From contig NZ_LHVH01000006.1 in assembly GCF_001269885.1 (NCBI RefSeq), positions 1 through 64,000 of the forward strand: DNA of 64,000 nucleotides, in the 5' to 3' direction. Shown here piece by piece: positions 25,975 to 35,482 of this stretch (position 1 is its first letter; the number at the start of each line of letters is the position of its first letter). Source of the stretch: Pseudomonas kilonensis. Its GTDB lineage: Bacteria > Pseudomonadota > Gammaproteobacteria > Pseudomonadales > Pseudomonadaceae. The notes under the pieces are model-generated. The model was not told the origin of the DNA. It made no database searches and saw only the letters and a list, made by a program, of their open reading frames with translations. The translations under genes and the position numbers were made by a program.

Positions 25975-27339
25975 TCAGCGTAGCAATTCCCTTAGTACCT
26001 GGGTGAACGCCGCAGCGGCCTCGCGTTCGTCAGGATGACGGCCGTTTTCAATCACGCGCTTGCCCTTGACCCACACATCCCGTACCTGGCGATCGCCGCC
26101 GGCAAACAGCCAGCGATTGAGGATCCCGTCACCCTGGGCCGTGGCCAGGTACGGGTCGTTGCCATCGAGCACCAGCCAGTCGGCACGCTTGCCGATTTCA
26201 AGGGCTCCGATCGGTTGCCCCAGGGCCTGGGCACCGCCTTCCAGCGCCGCGTCAAACAAGGTGCGGCCGACCATCGGCTGATCCGCTCGATACAAGCGGT
26301 TGCGCCGTTGATCCCGCAGGCGCTGGCCATATTCCAGCCAACGCAATTCTTCGACCACGCTCAATGACACATGGCTGTCAGAGCCGATCCCCAGGCGCCC
26401 GCCCTGGGCGAGGAAATCCACGGCCGGGAAAATCCCGTCCCCCAGGTTGGCTTCGGTGGTCAGGCACAGGCCGGCAATCGCCCGGCTCCTGGCCATGAGG
26501 CTGACTTCCTGGGCGTTGGCGTGGGTGGCGTGGACCAGGCACCAGCGCTGGTCGACTTCGGTGTTTTCGTACAGCCATTGCAGCGGGCGGGCGCCGCTCC
26601 AGCTCAGGCAGTCATCGACTTCCTTTTGCTGCTCGGCAATGTGAATGTGCACCGGGCACTCGCGGTCACTGGCGGCCAGCACATCCTGGATCTGCCCGGG
26701 CGTTACGGCACGCAGCGAGTGGAAGCACAGACCCAGCGCCTGGGACGGCTGCCCGGCCAGGATCGGCTGCAGGCGTGACTGAAGCTTCAAGTAGTTTTCG
26801 GTGCTGTTGATGAACCGGCGTTGCCCGTCATTGGGCGCCTGGCCGCCAAAACCGGAGTGGCTGTAGAGCACCGGCAGCAGCGTCAGGCCGATGCCAGCGG
26901 CGCTGGCGGCGTGGCTGATGCGCAAGGCCAGTTCCGCCGGGTCGGCGTAGGGCGTGCCGTCGATATCATGGTGCACGTAATGGAATTCGGCGACCGAAGT
27001 GTAGCCGGCCTTGAGCATTTCGATGTACAGCTGACGGGCGATGATGCCGAGTTGGTCGGGACTGATTTTTCCGACGAGGCGGTACATCAAGTCGCGCCAG
27101 GTCCAGAAACTGTCGTTGGGATTGCCCGCCACTTCCGCCAGCCCGGCCATGGCCCGTTGGAAGGCGTGGGAGTGCAGGTTCGGCATACCCGGCAACAGCG
27201 GACCGCCCAGCCGTTCGGCGCCGTCTGCGTGGGAACCGGCCTGGACATGGGTCAGGACGCCTTCGGCATCGACCTCAAGACGTACATCATGGGCCCATCC
27301 ACTAGGCAGCAGCGCGCATTCGGCAAAGAAGGCGGACAT
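25975..27339 (-). CDS. hutF: Formimidoylglutamate deiminase HutF
   Basis: HutF (454 aa) converts N-formimino-L-glutamate to N-formyl-L-glutamate and ammonia, the fourth step of the five-step histidine pathway; HutG then finishes. It is an amidohydrolase with metal ligands in HSHAFQRAMAG, a His in EFHYVHHD, and the distal motif GIGSDSHVSLSVVEELRWLEYGQRL. Length is usual for the family. It is transcribed divergently from hutC across a 104-bp gap that contains a HutC-type operator. Confidence 0.96.
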   Translation of the reverse strand: MSAFFAECALLPSGWAHDVRLEVDAEGVLTHVQAGSHADGAERLGGPLLPGMPNLHSHAFQRAMAGLAEVAGNPNDSFWTWRDLMYRLVGKISPDQLGIIARQLYIEMLKAGYTSVAEFHYVHHDIDGTPYADPAELALRISHAASAAGIGLTLLPVLYSHSGFGGQAPNDGQRRFINSTENYLKLQSRLQPILAGQPSQALGLCFHSLRAVTPGQIQDVLAASDRECPVHIHIAEQQKEVDDCLSWSGARPLQWLYENTEVDQRWCLVHATHANAQEVSLMARSRAIAGLCLTTEANLGDGIFPAVDFLAQGGRLGIGSDSHVSLSVVEELRWLEYGQRLRDQRRNRLYRADQPMVGRTLFDAALEGGAQALGQPIGALEIGKRADWLVLDGNDPYLATAQGDGILNRWLFAGGDRQVRDVWVKGKRVIENGRHPDEREAAAAFTQVLRELLR

Positions 27340-27363
27340 GGTTCAACCTCATCGTGCGTAATT

Positions 27364-27373
27364 TGTATATACA
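27364..27373. promoter_or_regulatory. HutC operator in the hutF-hutC gap
   Basis: The core TGTATATACA is a perfect palindrome inside TTTGTATATACATATACAG. It resembles GntR/HutC operators (CTTGTATGTACAAG). The position between divergent hutF and hutC allows control of both genes. Confidence 0.7.
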
Positions 27374-27443
27374 TATACAGACGTTTGCCTGGCCGGTAAA
27401 CTCCGGCAAGCTAGCATTCTTATCCGCAGAACAAGGAACCGCC

Positions 27444-28193
27444 GTGTCGACTCCGCCTGCCAAACCGCCGCTGGCCGCAAACATGGGTGACAGTCCGGCA
27501 CCCCTGTACGCCCGCGTCAAACAAATGATCACCCAGCAGATCGACAGTGGAAACTGGCCGCCGCATTACCGCGTGCCGTCGGAAAGCGAACTGGTCAGCC
27601 AACTGGGCTTCAGTCGCATGACCATCAACCGTGCGCTGCGGGAAATGACCGCCGACGGCCTGTTGGTGCGCATGCAGGGTGTCGGCACCTTCGTGGCCGA
27701 GCCCAAGAGCCAGTCCGCGTTGTTCGAAGTGCACAACATCGCCGACGAAATCGCCTCCCGTGGTCATCGCCACTCCTGCAAGGTCATCACTTTGGAAGAA
27801 GAGGCGGCCGGTTCCGAGCGGGCCCTGGCCCTGGACATGCGCGAAGGCCAGAAGGTGTTCCATTCGCTGATCGTGCATTTCGAGAACGACATCCCCGTGC
27901 AAATCGAGGACCGCTTCGTCAACGCACTGGTGGCGCCTGAATACCTCAAGCAGGACTTCACCGTGCAAACGCCCTACGCCTATCTCAACCAGGTCGCGCC
28001 GCTGACCGAAGGCGAGCATGTGGTCGAGGCGATCCTGGCCGAGCCGAGCGAATGCAAGTTGCTGCAGATCGAAAAGGGCGAGCCGTGCCTGTTGATCCGT
28101 CGCCGTACCTGGTCCGGACGCCAGCCGGTGACCGCCGCACGCCTGATCCATCCAGGCTCCCGTCACAGTCTGGAAGGGCGCTTTCATAAATGA
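27444..28193 (+). CDS. hutC: Histidine utilisation repressor HutC (GntR family)
   Basis: HutC (249 aa) represses hut genes until urocanate binds. It has an N-terminal winged helix typical of GntR regulators (PLYARVKQMI... YRVPSESELVSQLGFSRMTINRALREM) and a C-terminal UTRA effector domain (FHSLIVHFENDIPVQIEDRFVN). I chose the GTG at 27444, preceded by AAGGAA; the frame is open further up to 27354 but that segment crosses the operator. The stop overlaps hutD by four bases. Confidence 0.95.
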   Translation: MSTPPAKPPLAANMGDSPAPLYARVKQMITQQIDSGNWPPHYRVPSESELVSQLGFSRMTINRALREMTADGLLVRMQGVGTFVAEPKSQSALFEVHNIADEIASRGHRHSCKVITLEEEAAGSERALALDMREGQKVFHSLIVHFENDIPVQIEDRFVNALVAPEYLKQDFTVQTPYAYLNQVAPLTEGEHVVEAILAEPSECKLLQIEKGEPCLLIRRRTWSGRQPVTAARLIHPGSRHSLEGRFHK

Positions 28194-28759
28194 GCCATTT
28201 GAAGGTTTTGCGCGCGGCAGACTACCCACGCATGCCGTGGAAAAACGGTGGCGGCAGCACTGAGGAAATCACTCGCGATGCCGGCGCCGGCCTGGAAGGT
28301 TTCGGCTGGCGCCTGTCGATTGCCGATATCGGTGAGTCGGGCGGTTTTTCCACCTTCGCCGGTTACGAGCGGGTCATCAGTGTCTTGCAGGGTGAAGGCA
28401 TGACGCTGAACGTCGATGGCCAGGCCACGCGGGCTCTGCATCCGCTGGACCCCTTTGCCTTCAGCGGCGAGAGCCATGTGTTTTGCACACTGCTGGGCGG
28501 ACCGATTCGCGACTTCAACCTGATCTACGCGCCGCAGCGTTACCGCGCGCGGTTGCAGTGGTTGGGCGGCCAACAGCGGTTTTTCAGTGACGCGCAAACG
28601 GTGCTGGTGTTCAGTGCCGCTCCGGGACTGGCTATCAGGATCGGTGAGTCCGCCGTGGACTTGGGCCTCTACGACTGCTTGCAACTGAGCGGTAACACCG
28701 GGTTGGTGGATGTCTCCACTCACGGTCAATGCTGCGTGATCGAGCTGACGGCTCACTAA
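28190..28759 (+). CDS. hutD: HutD family protein
   Basis: This 189-aa cupin-fold protein of the HutD/Ves family has the conserved opening RMPWKNGGGSTEEITRD and WRLSIADI, then GYERVISVLQGEGM. In pseudomonads HutD is reported to act as a governor limiting hut expression, with urocanate or formylglutamate proposed as ligand. It is translationally coupled to hutC (ATGA overlap). Confidence 0.93.
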   Translation: MSHLKVLRAADYPRMPWKNGGGSTEEITRDAGAGLEGFGWRLSIADIGESGGFSTFAGYERVISVLQGEGMTLNVDGQATRALHPLDPFAFSGESHVFCTLLGGPIRDFNLIYAPQRYRARLQWLGGQQRFFSDAQTVLVFSAAPGLAIRIGESAVDLGLYDCLQLSGNTGLVDVSTHGQCCVIELTAH

Positions 28760-28779
28760 TTTCAGCTTATTGAGTACCT

Positions 28780-28868
28780 TGTGGGAGCAAGGCTTGCCCG
28801 CGACGAGGGCGATGCGGTCCGCCAGAAAATCGAGTCGCCGGCATCGCGGGCAAGCCTTGCTCCCACAG
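28780..28868. repeat. REPIN (head-to-head, gcaaggcttgcccgcga type)
   Basis: Left half tgtgggagcaaggcttgccc, right half gggcaagccttgctcccaca. It lies between hutD and the hutU promoter. Confidence 0.88.
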
Positions 28869-29082
28869 ATAAATCCCCCTCGCCACAAGGTGCCTGCCTG
28901 CTGTTTCTTCTGTGCACCAACTTGTTACCGAATGCCCCAGCGTGGCGCAACACCACGCGTCTGTGACCCTCCAATTTCCCCCTCGAAAACCCTCTTGAAA
29001 AATTTCATGCCGCTCAGCAGCCCTTAAATCACAAGGCTTTCAGCCAATTGCCCAACTGTTTCTGAACACCACCTCTAACAAG

Positions 29083-29099
29083 TTGGCCGCTTGATTGCA
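29083..29099 (+). promoter_or_regulatory. Sigma-54 promoter of the hutU operon
   Basis: TTGGCCGCTTGATTGCA has GG-N10-GC spacing and a good -12 element (ATTGCA). A sigma-54 promoter driven by CbrB/NtrC has been described for hutU in P. fluorescens. Possible activator half-sites (tgcacca, ttgttacc) occur about 160 bp upstream. The 460-bp hutD-hutU gap otherwise contains a REPIN. Confidence 0.75.
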
Positions 29100-29103
29100 T
29101 ATG

Positions 29104-29117
29104 CTTGTACATACAAG
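29104..29117. promoter_or_regulatory. HutC operator ahead of hutU
   Basis: CTTGTACATACAAG is a near-perfect palindrome, equivalent to the classical hut operator CTTGTATGTACAAG. It overlaps the predicted transcription start of the sigma-54 promoter, so a bound repressor would block initiation. Confidence 0.85.
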
Positions 29118-29219
29118 TAAAGACGTATGCGTATGAGTCACCGATATTCAACGCAACGTCCGCTGAATCGCTGCCCACTGCCCGGGCTGGTCTGGATTGA
29201 TCGCTGAGGAGTTTTTGCT

Positions 29220-30908
29220 GTGACCGACGCTACCCGCAAACCCGAAAAATACCGTGACGTTGAAATCCGTGCCCCTCGCGGTAACACGCTGACCGCCAAG
29301 AGCTGGCTGACTGAAGCGCCGCTGCGCATGTTGATGAACAACCTCGACCCGGAAGTGGCCGAGAACCCCAAGGAACTGGTGGTCTACGGTGGCATTGGCC
29401 GCGCGGCGCGCAACTGGGAGTGCTACGACAAGATCGTCGAAAGCCTCACCAACCTGAACGACGACGAAACCCTGCTGGTGCAATCCGGCAAGCCGGTGGG
29501 CGTGTTCAAGACCCACAGTAACGCCCCTCGCGTACTGATCGCCAACTCCAACCTGGTACCGCACTGGGCCAGTTGGGAGCACTTCAACGAACTCGACGCC
29601 AAAGGCCTGGCCATGTACGGCCAGATGACCGCCGGCAGCTGGATCTACATCGGCAGCCAAGGCATCGTGCAGGGCACTTATGAAACCTTCGTCGAGGCCG
29701 GTCGCCAACACTACGACTCCAACCTCAAGGGCCGTTGGGTCCTGACCGCCGGCCTGGGCGGCATGGGCGGTGCGCAACCCTTGGCCGCGACCCTGGCCGG
29801 TGCGTGCTCGCTGAACATCGAGTGCCAACAGGTGAGCATCGATTTCCGCCTGAAAACCCGCTACGTCGACGAGCAAGCCAAGGACCTCGACGATGCCCTG
29901 GCGCGCATCGAGAAATACACCGCCGAAGGCAAGGCGATTTCCATCGCGCTGTGTGGGAACGCTGCCGAGATCCTGCCGGAAATGGTCCGTCGTGGTGTGC
30001 GCCCGGACATGGTCACCGACCAGACCAGCGCCCACGACCCACTCAACGGCTACTTGCCGGCCGGCTGGACCTGGGACCAATACCGTGCCCGCGCCAAGAC
30101 CGAACCCGCCGCCGTGGTGAAGGCCGCCAAGCAATCGATGGCCGTCCACGTCAAAGCCATGCTGGCCTTCCAGAAAATGGGCGTGCCGACCTTCGACTAC
30201 GGCAACAACATCCGCCAGATGGCCCAGGAAGAGGGCGTTGAAAATGCCTTCGACTTCCCCGGCTTCGTCCCGGCGTATATCCGTCCGTTGTTCTGCCGCG
30301 GTATCGGCCCGTTCCGCTGGGCTGCGCTGTCCGGCGACCCGCAGGACATCTACAAGACCGACGCCAAGGTCAAGGAACTGATCCCCGACGACGCCCACCT
30401 GCACAACTGGCTGGACATGGCCCGCGAACGCATCAGCTTCCAGGGCTTGCCGGCTCGTATCTGCTGGGTTGGCCTGGGCCAACGCGCCAAGCTGGGCCTG
30501 GCCTTCAACGAAATGGTCCGTAGCGGCGAGTTGTCGGCGCCGATCGTCATCGGTCGCGACCACCTCGACTCTGGTTCCGTAGCCAGCCCGAACCGTGAAA
30601 CCGAGTCCATGCAGGACGGCTCCGATGCGGTCTCCGATTGGCCACTGCTCAATGCCTTGCTCAACACCGCCAGCGGCGCGACCTGGGTGTCGCTGCACCA
30701 CGGTGGCGGCGTCGGCATGGGCTTCTCACAGCACTCGGGCATGGTGATCGTCTGCGACGGTACCGACGAAGCGGCCGAGCGCATTGCCCGCGTGCTGCAC
30801 AACGACCCGGCCACGGGCGTGATGCGTCATGCCGATGCCGGTTACCAGATCGCCATTGATTGCGCCAAGGAACAGGGGCTGAACCTGCCGATGATTACCG
30901 GCAAATAA
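29220..30908 (+). CDS. hutU: Urocanate hydratase (urocanase)
   Basis: HutU (562 aa) adds water to urocanate to give 4-imidazolone-5-propionate and uses tightly bound NAD+ as an electrophile. The NAD-binding segment [20 protein letters not shown] and the urocanase signature with the catalytic Cys/Arg region ([21 protein letters not shown]) are present. The start is GTG at 29220 behind a GAGGAG site. It is the first gene of the main hut operon. Confidence 0.98.
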   Translation: MTDATRKPEKYRDVEIRAPRGNTLTAKSWLTEAPLRMLMNNLDPEVAENPKELVVYGGIGRAARNWECYDKIVESLTNLNDDETLLVQSGKPVGVFKTHSNAPRVLIANSNLVPHWASWEHFNELDAKGLAMYGQMTAGSWIYIGSQGIVQGTYETFVEAGRQHYDSNLKGRWVLTAGLGGMGGAQPLAATLAGACSLNIECQQVSIDFRLKTRYVDEQAKDLDDALARIEKYTAEGKAISIALCGNAAEILPEMVRRGVRPDMVTDQTSAHDPLNGYLPAGWTWDQYRARAKTEPAAVVKAAKQSMAVHVKAMLAFQKMGVPTFDYGNNIRQMAQEEGVENAFDFPGFVPAYIRPLFCRGIGPFRWAALSGDPQDIYKTDAKVKELIPDDAHLHNWLDMARERISFQGLPARICWVGLGQRAKLGLAFNEMVRSGELSAPIVIGRDHLDSGSVASPNRETESMQDGSDAVSDWPLLNALLNTASGATWVSLHHGGGVGMGFSQHSGMVIVCDGTDEAAERIARVLHNDPATGVMRHADAGYQIAIDCAKEQGLNLPMITGK

Positions 30909-30919
30909 CGCAAAACCCA

Positions 30920-31009
30920 TGTGGGAGCGGGCTTGCTCGCGAAGGCGGTTTTACATCCGAGGCATGTGTTGAATGACACACCGCTTTCGCGAGCAAGCCC
31001 GCTCCCACA
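30920..31009. repeat. REPIN (head-to-head)
   Basis: Left half tgtgggagcgggcttgctcg, right half cgagcaagcccgctcccaca. It sits in the hutU-permease gap inside the operon. Confidence 0.88.
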
Positions 31010-31051
31010 AAAGAGCATCGCCGAACCAGAACAATCCACAGAGGTTGAACC

Positions 31052-32518
31052 ATGGCTGTCACCAGCACACGTGCAAGCAGCAAGCCGTTGATCGAGAAAC
31101 GTTCGATCGACTACATCCCGGAAACGGAGCGACACGGTCGGCTGTTGAGCCAGTTCACCCTCTGGATGGGTGCCAATCTGCAAATCACAGCCATTGTCAC
31201 CGGCGCATTGGCGGTGGTGTTGGGTGGTGATGTGTTCTGGTCGTTGATCGGTTTGCTGATCGGCCAACTGCTGGGCGGTGGCGTCATGGCGTTGCATGCC
31301 GCGCAAGGGCCCAAGCTGGGCCTGCCGCAGATGATCTCCAGCCGGGTGCAGTTTGGTGTGTATGGCGCGGCCATCCCGATCGTGCTGGTGTGCCTGATGT
31401 ACCTGGGTTTCACCGCAACGGGAACCGTGCTTTCCGGCCAGGCGCTGGGCCAGTTGTTTGGTGTCAGCGACAGTGTCGGCATCCTCATTTTCGCCAGCGT
31501 CATCGTGCTGGTCACGGTGCTCGGCTATCGGGTGATTCACTTCATTGGCCGTGTCGCCAGCGTTATTGGTGTGATTGCCTTTGTTTACCTGTTCGCTCGC
31601 CTGATGAGCCAGACGGACGTTGGCGCACTCCTGCAAATCCGCCATTTCAGCTGGAGCGGTTTCCTGCTTGCGGTGTCGCTCGCGGCATCCTGGCAGATCG
31701 CCTTCGGCCCCTACGTGGCGGACTATTCGCGTTACCTGCCGAGCCAAACTTCCTCGGTGAAAACCTTTTTTGCCGCAGGCGCCGGTTCAGTCATCGGCGC
31801 ACAGGTGGCGATGATCCTCGGCGTGTTTGCCGCGGCCTCGGCCAATGGGCAGTTCGCGGGTCACGAAGTGGCCTACATCGTGGGCCTGGGTGGCACCGGC
31901 GCCACCGCTGCGCTGCTGTATTTCAGCATCGCATTCGGCAAGGTCACCATCTCCACGCTGAACTCCTACGGCAGCTTCATGTGCATCGCGACCATCATCA
32001 GCGGTTTTCGTGGTCACCTGAACGTAACGCGCCTGCAGCGCCTGGTCTTCGTGTTGGTCATCGTCGGCGCTGCGACCCTGATCGCGCTGCTCGGCCAGCA
32101 TTCGTTCCTCGGTGCGTTCAAGTCCTTCATCCTGTTCTTGCTGGCGTTCTTTACACCTTGGAGCGCGATCAACCTGGTGGACTACTACTGCATCACTCGC
32201 GAGCGCTATGACGTGCCGGCACTGGCCGACCCGAACGGTCGCTATGGTCGTTGGAACGCCCTCGGCATCAGCGTCTATGTCTTCGGCGTCCTGGTCCAAT
32301 TGCCGTTCATCGCCACCAAGTTCTATACCGGTCCGCTGGTGGAAGAGATGGGCGGTGTGGACATTTCCTGGATCATCGGCCTGGTGGTTCCGGCGGCGCT
32401 GTATTACGTCGTCGCCAAGAAGTGGCACAGCGCGGTACCCGATCAATTGATCCTGCCAATCGAGCAGGACACGGTTGACGCACAACCGAGCAGGGCGGGC
32501 CGCATCCAAGCGGTCTGA
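31052..32518 (+). CDS. hutT: NCS1-family permease, probable urocanate transporter HutTu
   Basis: This 488-aa integral membrane transporter has about twelve hydrophobic segments. It belongs to the nucleobase:cation symporter-1 (cytosine/purine permease) family, as judged from FTLWMGANLQITAI, GQLLGGGVMALHAAQGPKLGLPQM and ASWQIAFGPYVADYSRYLP. In P. fluorescens an NCS1 protein in the hut locus was shown to carry urocanate, and the position directly after hutU supports that role here. A cytosine permease is the alternative reading from family alone. Confidence 0.85.
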   Translation: MAVTSTRASSKPLIEKRSIDYIPETERHGRLLSQFTLWMGANLQITAIVTGALAVVLGGDVFWSLIGLLIGQLLGGGVMALHAAQGPKLGLPQMISSRVQFGVYGAAIPIVLVCLMYLGFTATGTVLSGQALGQLFGVSDSVGILIFASVIVLVTVLGYRVIHFIGRVASVIGVIAFVYLFARLMSQTDVGALLQIRHFSWSGFLLAVSLAASWQIAFGPYVADYSRYLPSQTSSVKTFFAAGAGSVIGAQVAMILGVFAAASANGQFAGHEVAYIVGLGGTGATAALLYFSIAFGKVTISTLNSYGSFMCIATIISGFRGHLNVTRLQRLVFVLVIVGAATLIALLGQHSFLGAFKSFILFLLAFFTPWSAINLVDYYCITRERYDVPALADPNGRYGRWNALGISVYVFGVLVQLPFIATKFYTGPLVEEMGGVDISWIIGLVVPAALYYVVAKKWHSAVPDQLILPIEQDTVDAQPSRAGRIQAV

Positions 32519-32588
32519 TGGGACGTTGACAGGGCTGGATGCCTCTTGACTGCCGTAAGCCAATCCAACTGATTAGGAGCGTCACATA

Positions 32589-33557
32589 ATGAAGTCGAAC
32601 AAGACCCTGCTGACCACATTGCTTTCCATGGGCCTGCTGGCCAGCGCCGGCGCCACACAAGCGGCGGGTTGGTGCGAGTCGGGCAAACCGGTGAAGTTCG
32701 CCGGCCTGAATTGGGAAAGTGGCATGTTGCTGACCGACGTCCTGCAAGTGGTGCTGGAAAAAGGCTACGACTGCAAGACCGACAGCCTGCCGGGCAACTC
32801 CATCACCATGGAGAACGCCCTGAGCAGCAACGACATCCAGGTGTTCGCCGAAGAGTGGGTCGGCCGCAGTGAAGTCTGGAACAAGGCCGAGAAGGCCGGC
32901 AAGGTAGTCGGCGTCGGTGCCCCGGTCGTGGGTGCCATCGAAGGCTGGTACGTGCCGCGCTACGTGGTTGAGGGCGACGCCAAGCGCAAGCTCGAAGCCA
33001 AGGCACCAGGCCTGAAGAACATCGCTGACCTGGGCCAGTACGCCGCCGTGTTCAAGGACCCGGAGGAACCGTCCAAGGGCCGCTTCTATAACTGCCCGGC
33101 CGGCTGGACCTGCGAGCTGGACAACAGCGAAATGCTGAAAAGCTATGGCCTGGAAAAAACCTACACCAACTTCCGTCCAGGCACCGGCCCGGCGCTGGAT
33201 GCAGCGGTGCTGTCGAGCTACAAGCGCGGCGAGCCGATCCTGTTCTACTACTGGTCGCCCACGCCGCTGATGGGCCAGGTGGACCTGGTGAAACTCGAAG
33301 AAAAACCAGGCGTGGATAAAAGCGTGAGCATCAAGGTCGGCCTGTCCAAGACCTTCCACGACCAGGCTCCGGAACTGGTGGCGGTGCTGGAAAAGGTCAA
33401 CCTGCCGATCGACATCCTGAACCAGAACCTCGGGCGTATGGCCAAGGAACGAATCGAGTCGCCGAAACTGGCGAAGATCTTCCTGAAGGAACATCCTGAA
33501 GTCTGGCACGCCTGGGTCAGTGAAGACGCAGCCAAGAAAATCGACGCGGCTCTGTAG
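32589..33557 (+). CDS. hutX: Histidine ABC transporter, periplasmic binding protein HutX
   Basis: This 322-aa binding protein has a signal peptide (LLSMGLLASAGATQAAG). It belongs to the OpuAC-type glycine betaine/proline family. Trp- and Tyr-containing pocket segments (GWYVPRYV, FYYWSPTPLMGQVDLVKLEE) are visible. In the hut locus this family takes up histidine. An AGGAG site precedes the ATG. It is the first gene of hutXWV. Confidence 0.92.
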   Translation: MKSNKTLLTTLLSMGLLASAGATQAAGWCESGKPVKFAGLNWESGMLLTDVLQVVLEKGYDCKTDSLPGNSITMENALSSNDIQVFAEEWVGRSEVWNKAEKAGKVVGVGAPVVGAIEGWYVPRYVVEGDAKRKLEAKAPGLKNIADLGQYAAVFKDPEEPSKGRFYNCPAGWTCELDNSEMLKSYGLEKTYTNFRPGTGPALDAAVLSSYKRGEPILFYYWSPTPLMGQVDLVKLEEKPGVDKSVSIKVGLSKTFHDQAPELVAVLEKVNLPIDILNQNLGRMAKERIESPKLAKIFLKEHPEVWHAWVSEDAAKKIDAAL

Positions 33558-33628
33558 GTCGAATACTTCCCGGCCAACCGTGGGGCTGGCCGGGACGTTC
33601 ACCGCATCCACTTGATCGAGAGTCTCTT

Positions 33629-34476
33629 ATGTTTCCCGAAAGCTTTACCTTCTCCATCGCCGACTGGGTCAACGGTTGGGTCGACGCCCTGGTGACCAAC
33701 TATGGCGATGTGTTCCGGCAGATCTCCGACACCTTGCTGTGGGCCATCGTCAACCTTGAAGGCCTGCTGCGCATGGCGCCCTGGTGGCTGATGCTGGCGA
33801 TCGTTGGTGGCATCGCCTGGCACGCCACCCGCAAGGTCGTCGCCACGGCGGTGATCGTCGGCCTGTTGTTCCTGGTGGGTGCGGTGGGCCTGTGGGACAA
33901 GCTGATGCAGACCCTCGCGTTGATGCTGGTGGCGACGCTGATCTCGGTGTTGATCGGTATTCCGCTGGGCATTCTTTCGGCGCGCAGCAATCGCCTGCGT
34001 TCGGTGCTGATGCCGTTGCTGGACATCATGCAGACCATGCCGAGCTTCGTGTACCTGATTCCGGTGTTGATGCTGTTTGGCCTGGGCAAGGTCCCGGCGA
34101 TTTTCGCCACGGTGATCTACGCCGCGCCGCCACTGATTCGCCTGACCGACCTGGGCATCCGCCAGGTGGACGGCGAAGTGATGGAAGCCATCAACGCCTT
34201 TGGCGCCAACCGCTGGCAACAGCTGTTCGGCGTGCAACTGCCCCTGGCCCTGCCGAGCATCATGGCCGGGATCAACCAGACCACCATGATGGCCCTGTCG
34301 ATGGTGGTCATCGCCTCGATGATCGGCGCCCGTGGCCTGGGTGAAGACGTGCTGGTGGGCATCCAGACCCTCAACGTCGGACGCGGCCTGGAAGCGGGGC
34401 TGGCCATCGTGATTCTCGCCGTGGTCATCGACCGCATAACCCAAGCCTATGGTCGTCCTCGGCATGAGGTGAGCAA

Positions 34477-34480
<4 letters not shown>
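33629..34480 (+). CDS. hutW: Histidine ABC transporter permease HutW
   Basis: This 283-aa inner-membrane subunit has about six transmembrane segments. The EAA-type loop contacting the ATPase is seen at [33 protein letters not shown]. It is a ProW-like permease. The stop overlaps the hutV start by four bases. Confidence 0.94.
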
Positions 34481-35307
<827 letters not shown>

Positions 35308-35339
35308 GGCAGGACTCAGTTGTGGCGAGGGGATTTATC

Positions 35340-35426
35340 TGTGGGAGCAAAGCTTGCTCGCGATACAGGCGCCTTGGTTCCAGAGAGACCGCGTTGTTTT
35401 TATCGCGGGCAAGCCTTGCTCCCACA
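35340..35426. repeat. REPIN (head-to-head)
   Basis: tgtgggagcaaagcttgctc faces gggcaagccttgctcccaca between hutV and hutH1. The flanks tgtggcgagggga and ctcctcgccacaa extend the palindrome beyond the REP ends. Confidence 0.88.
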
Positions 35427-35482
35427 GATATCCGCTCCTCGCCACAAATGTTATTGGCAACTTTATGTGCATGAGGCTTTAG

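Noticed and set aside
25734..26006. 90-codon plus-strand frame between the cupin gene and hutF
   Set aside because: It has no ribosome site, no similarity pattern, overlaps the 3' end of hutF and runs through a perfect hairpin.
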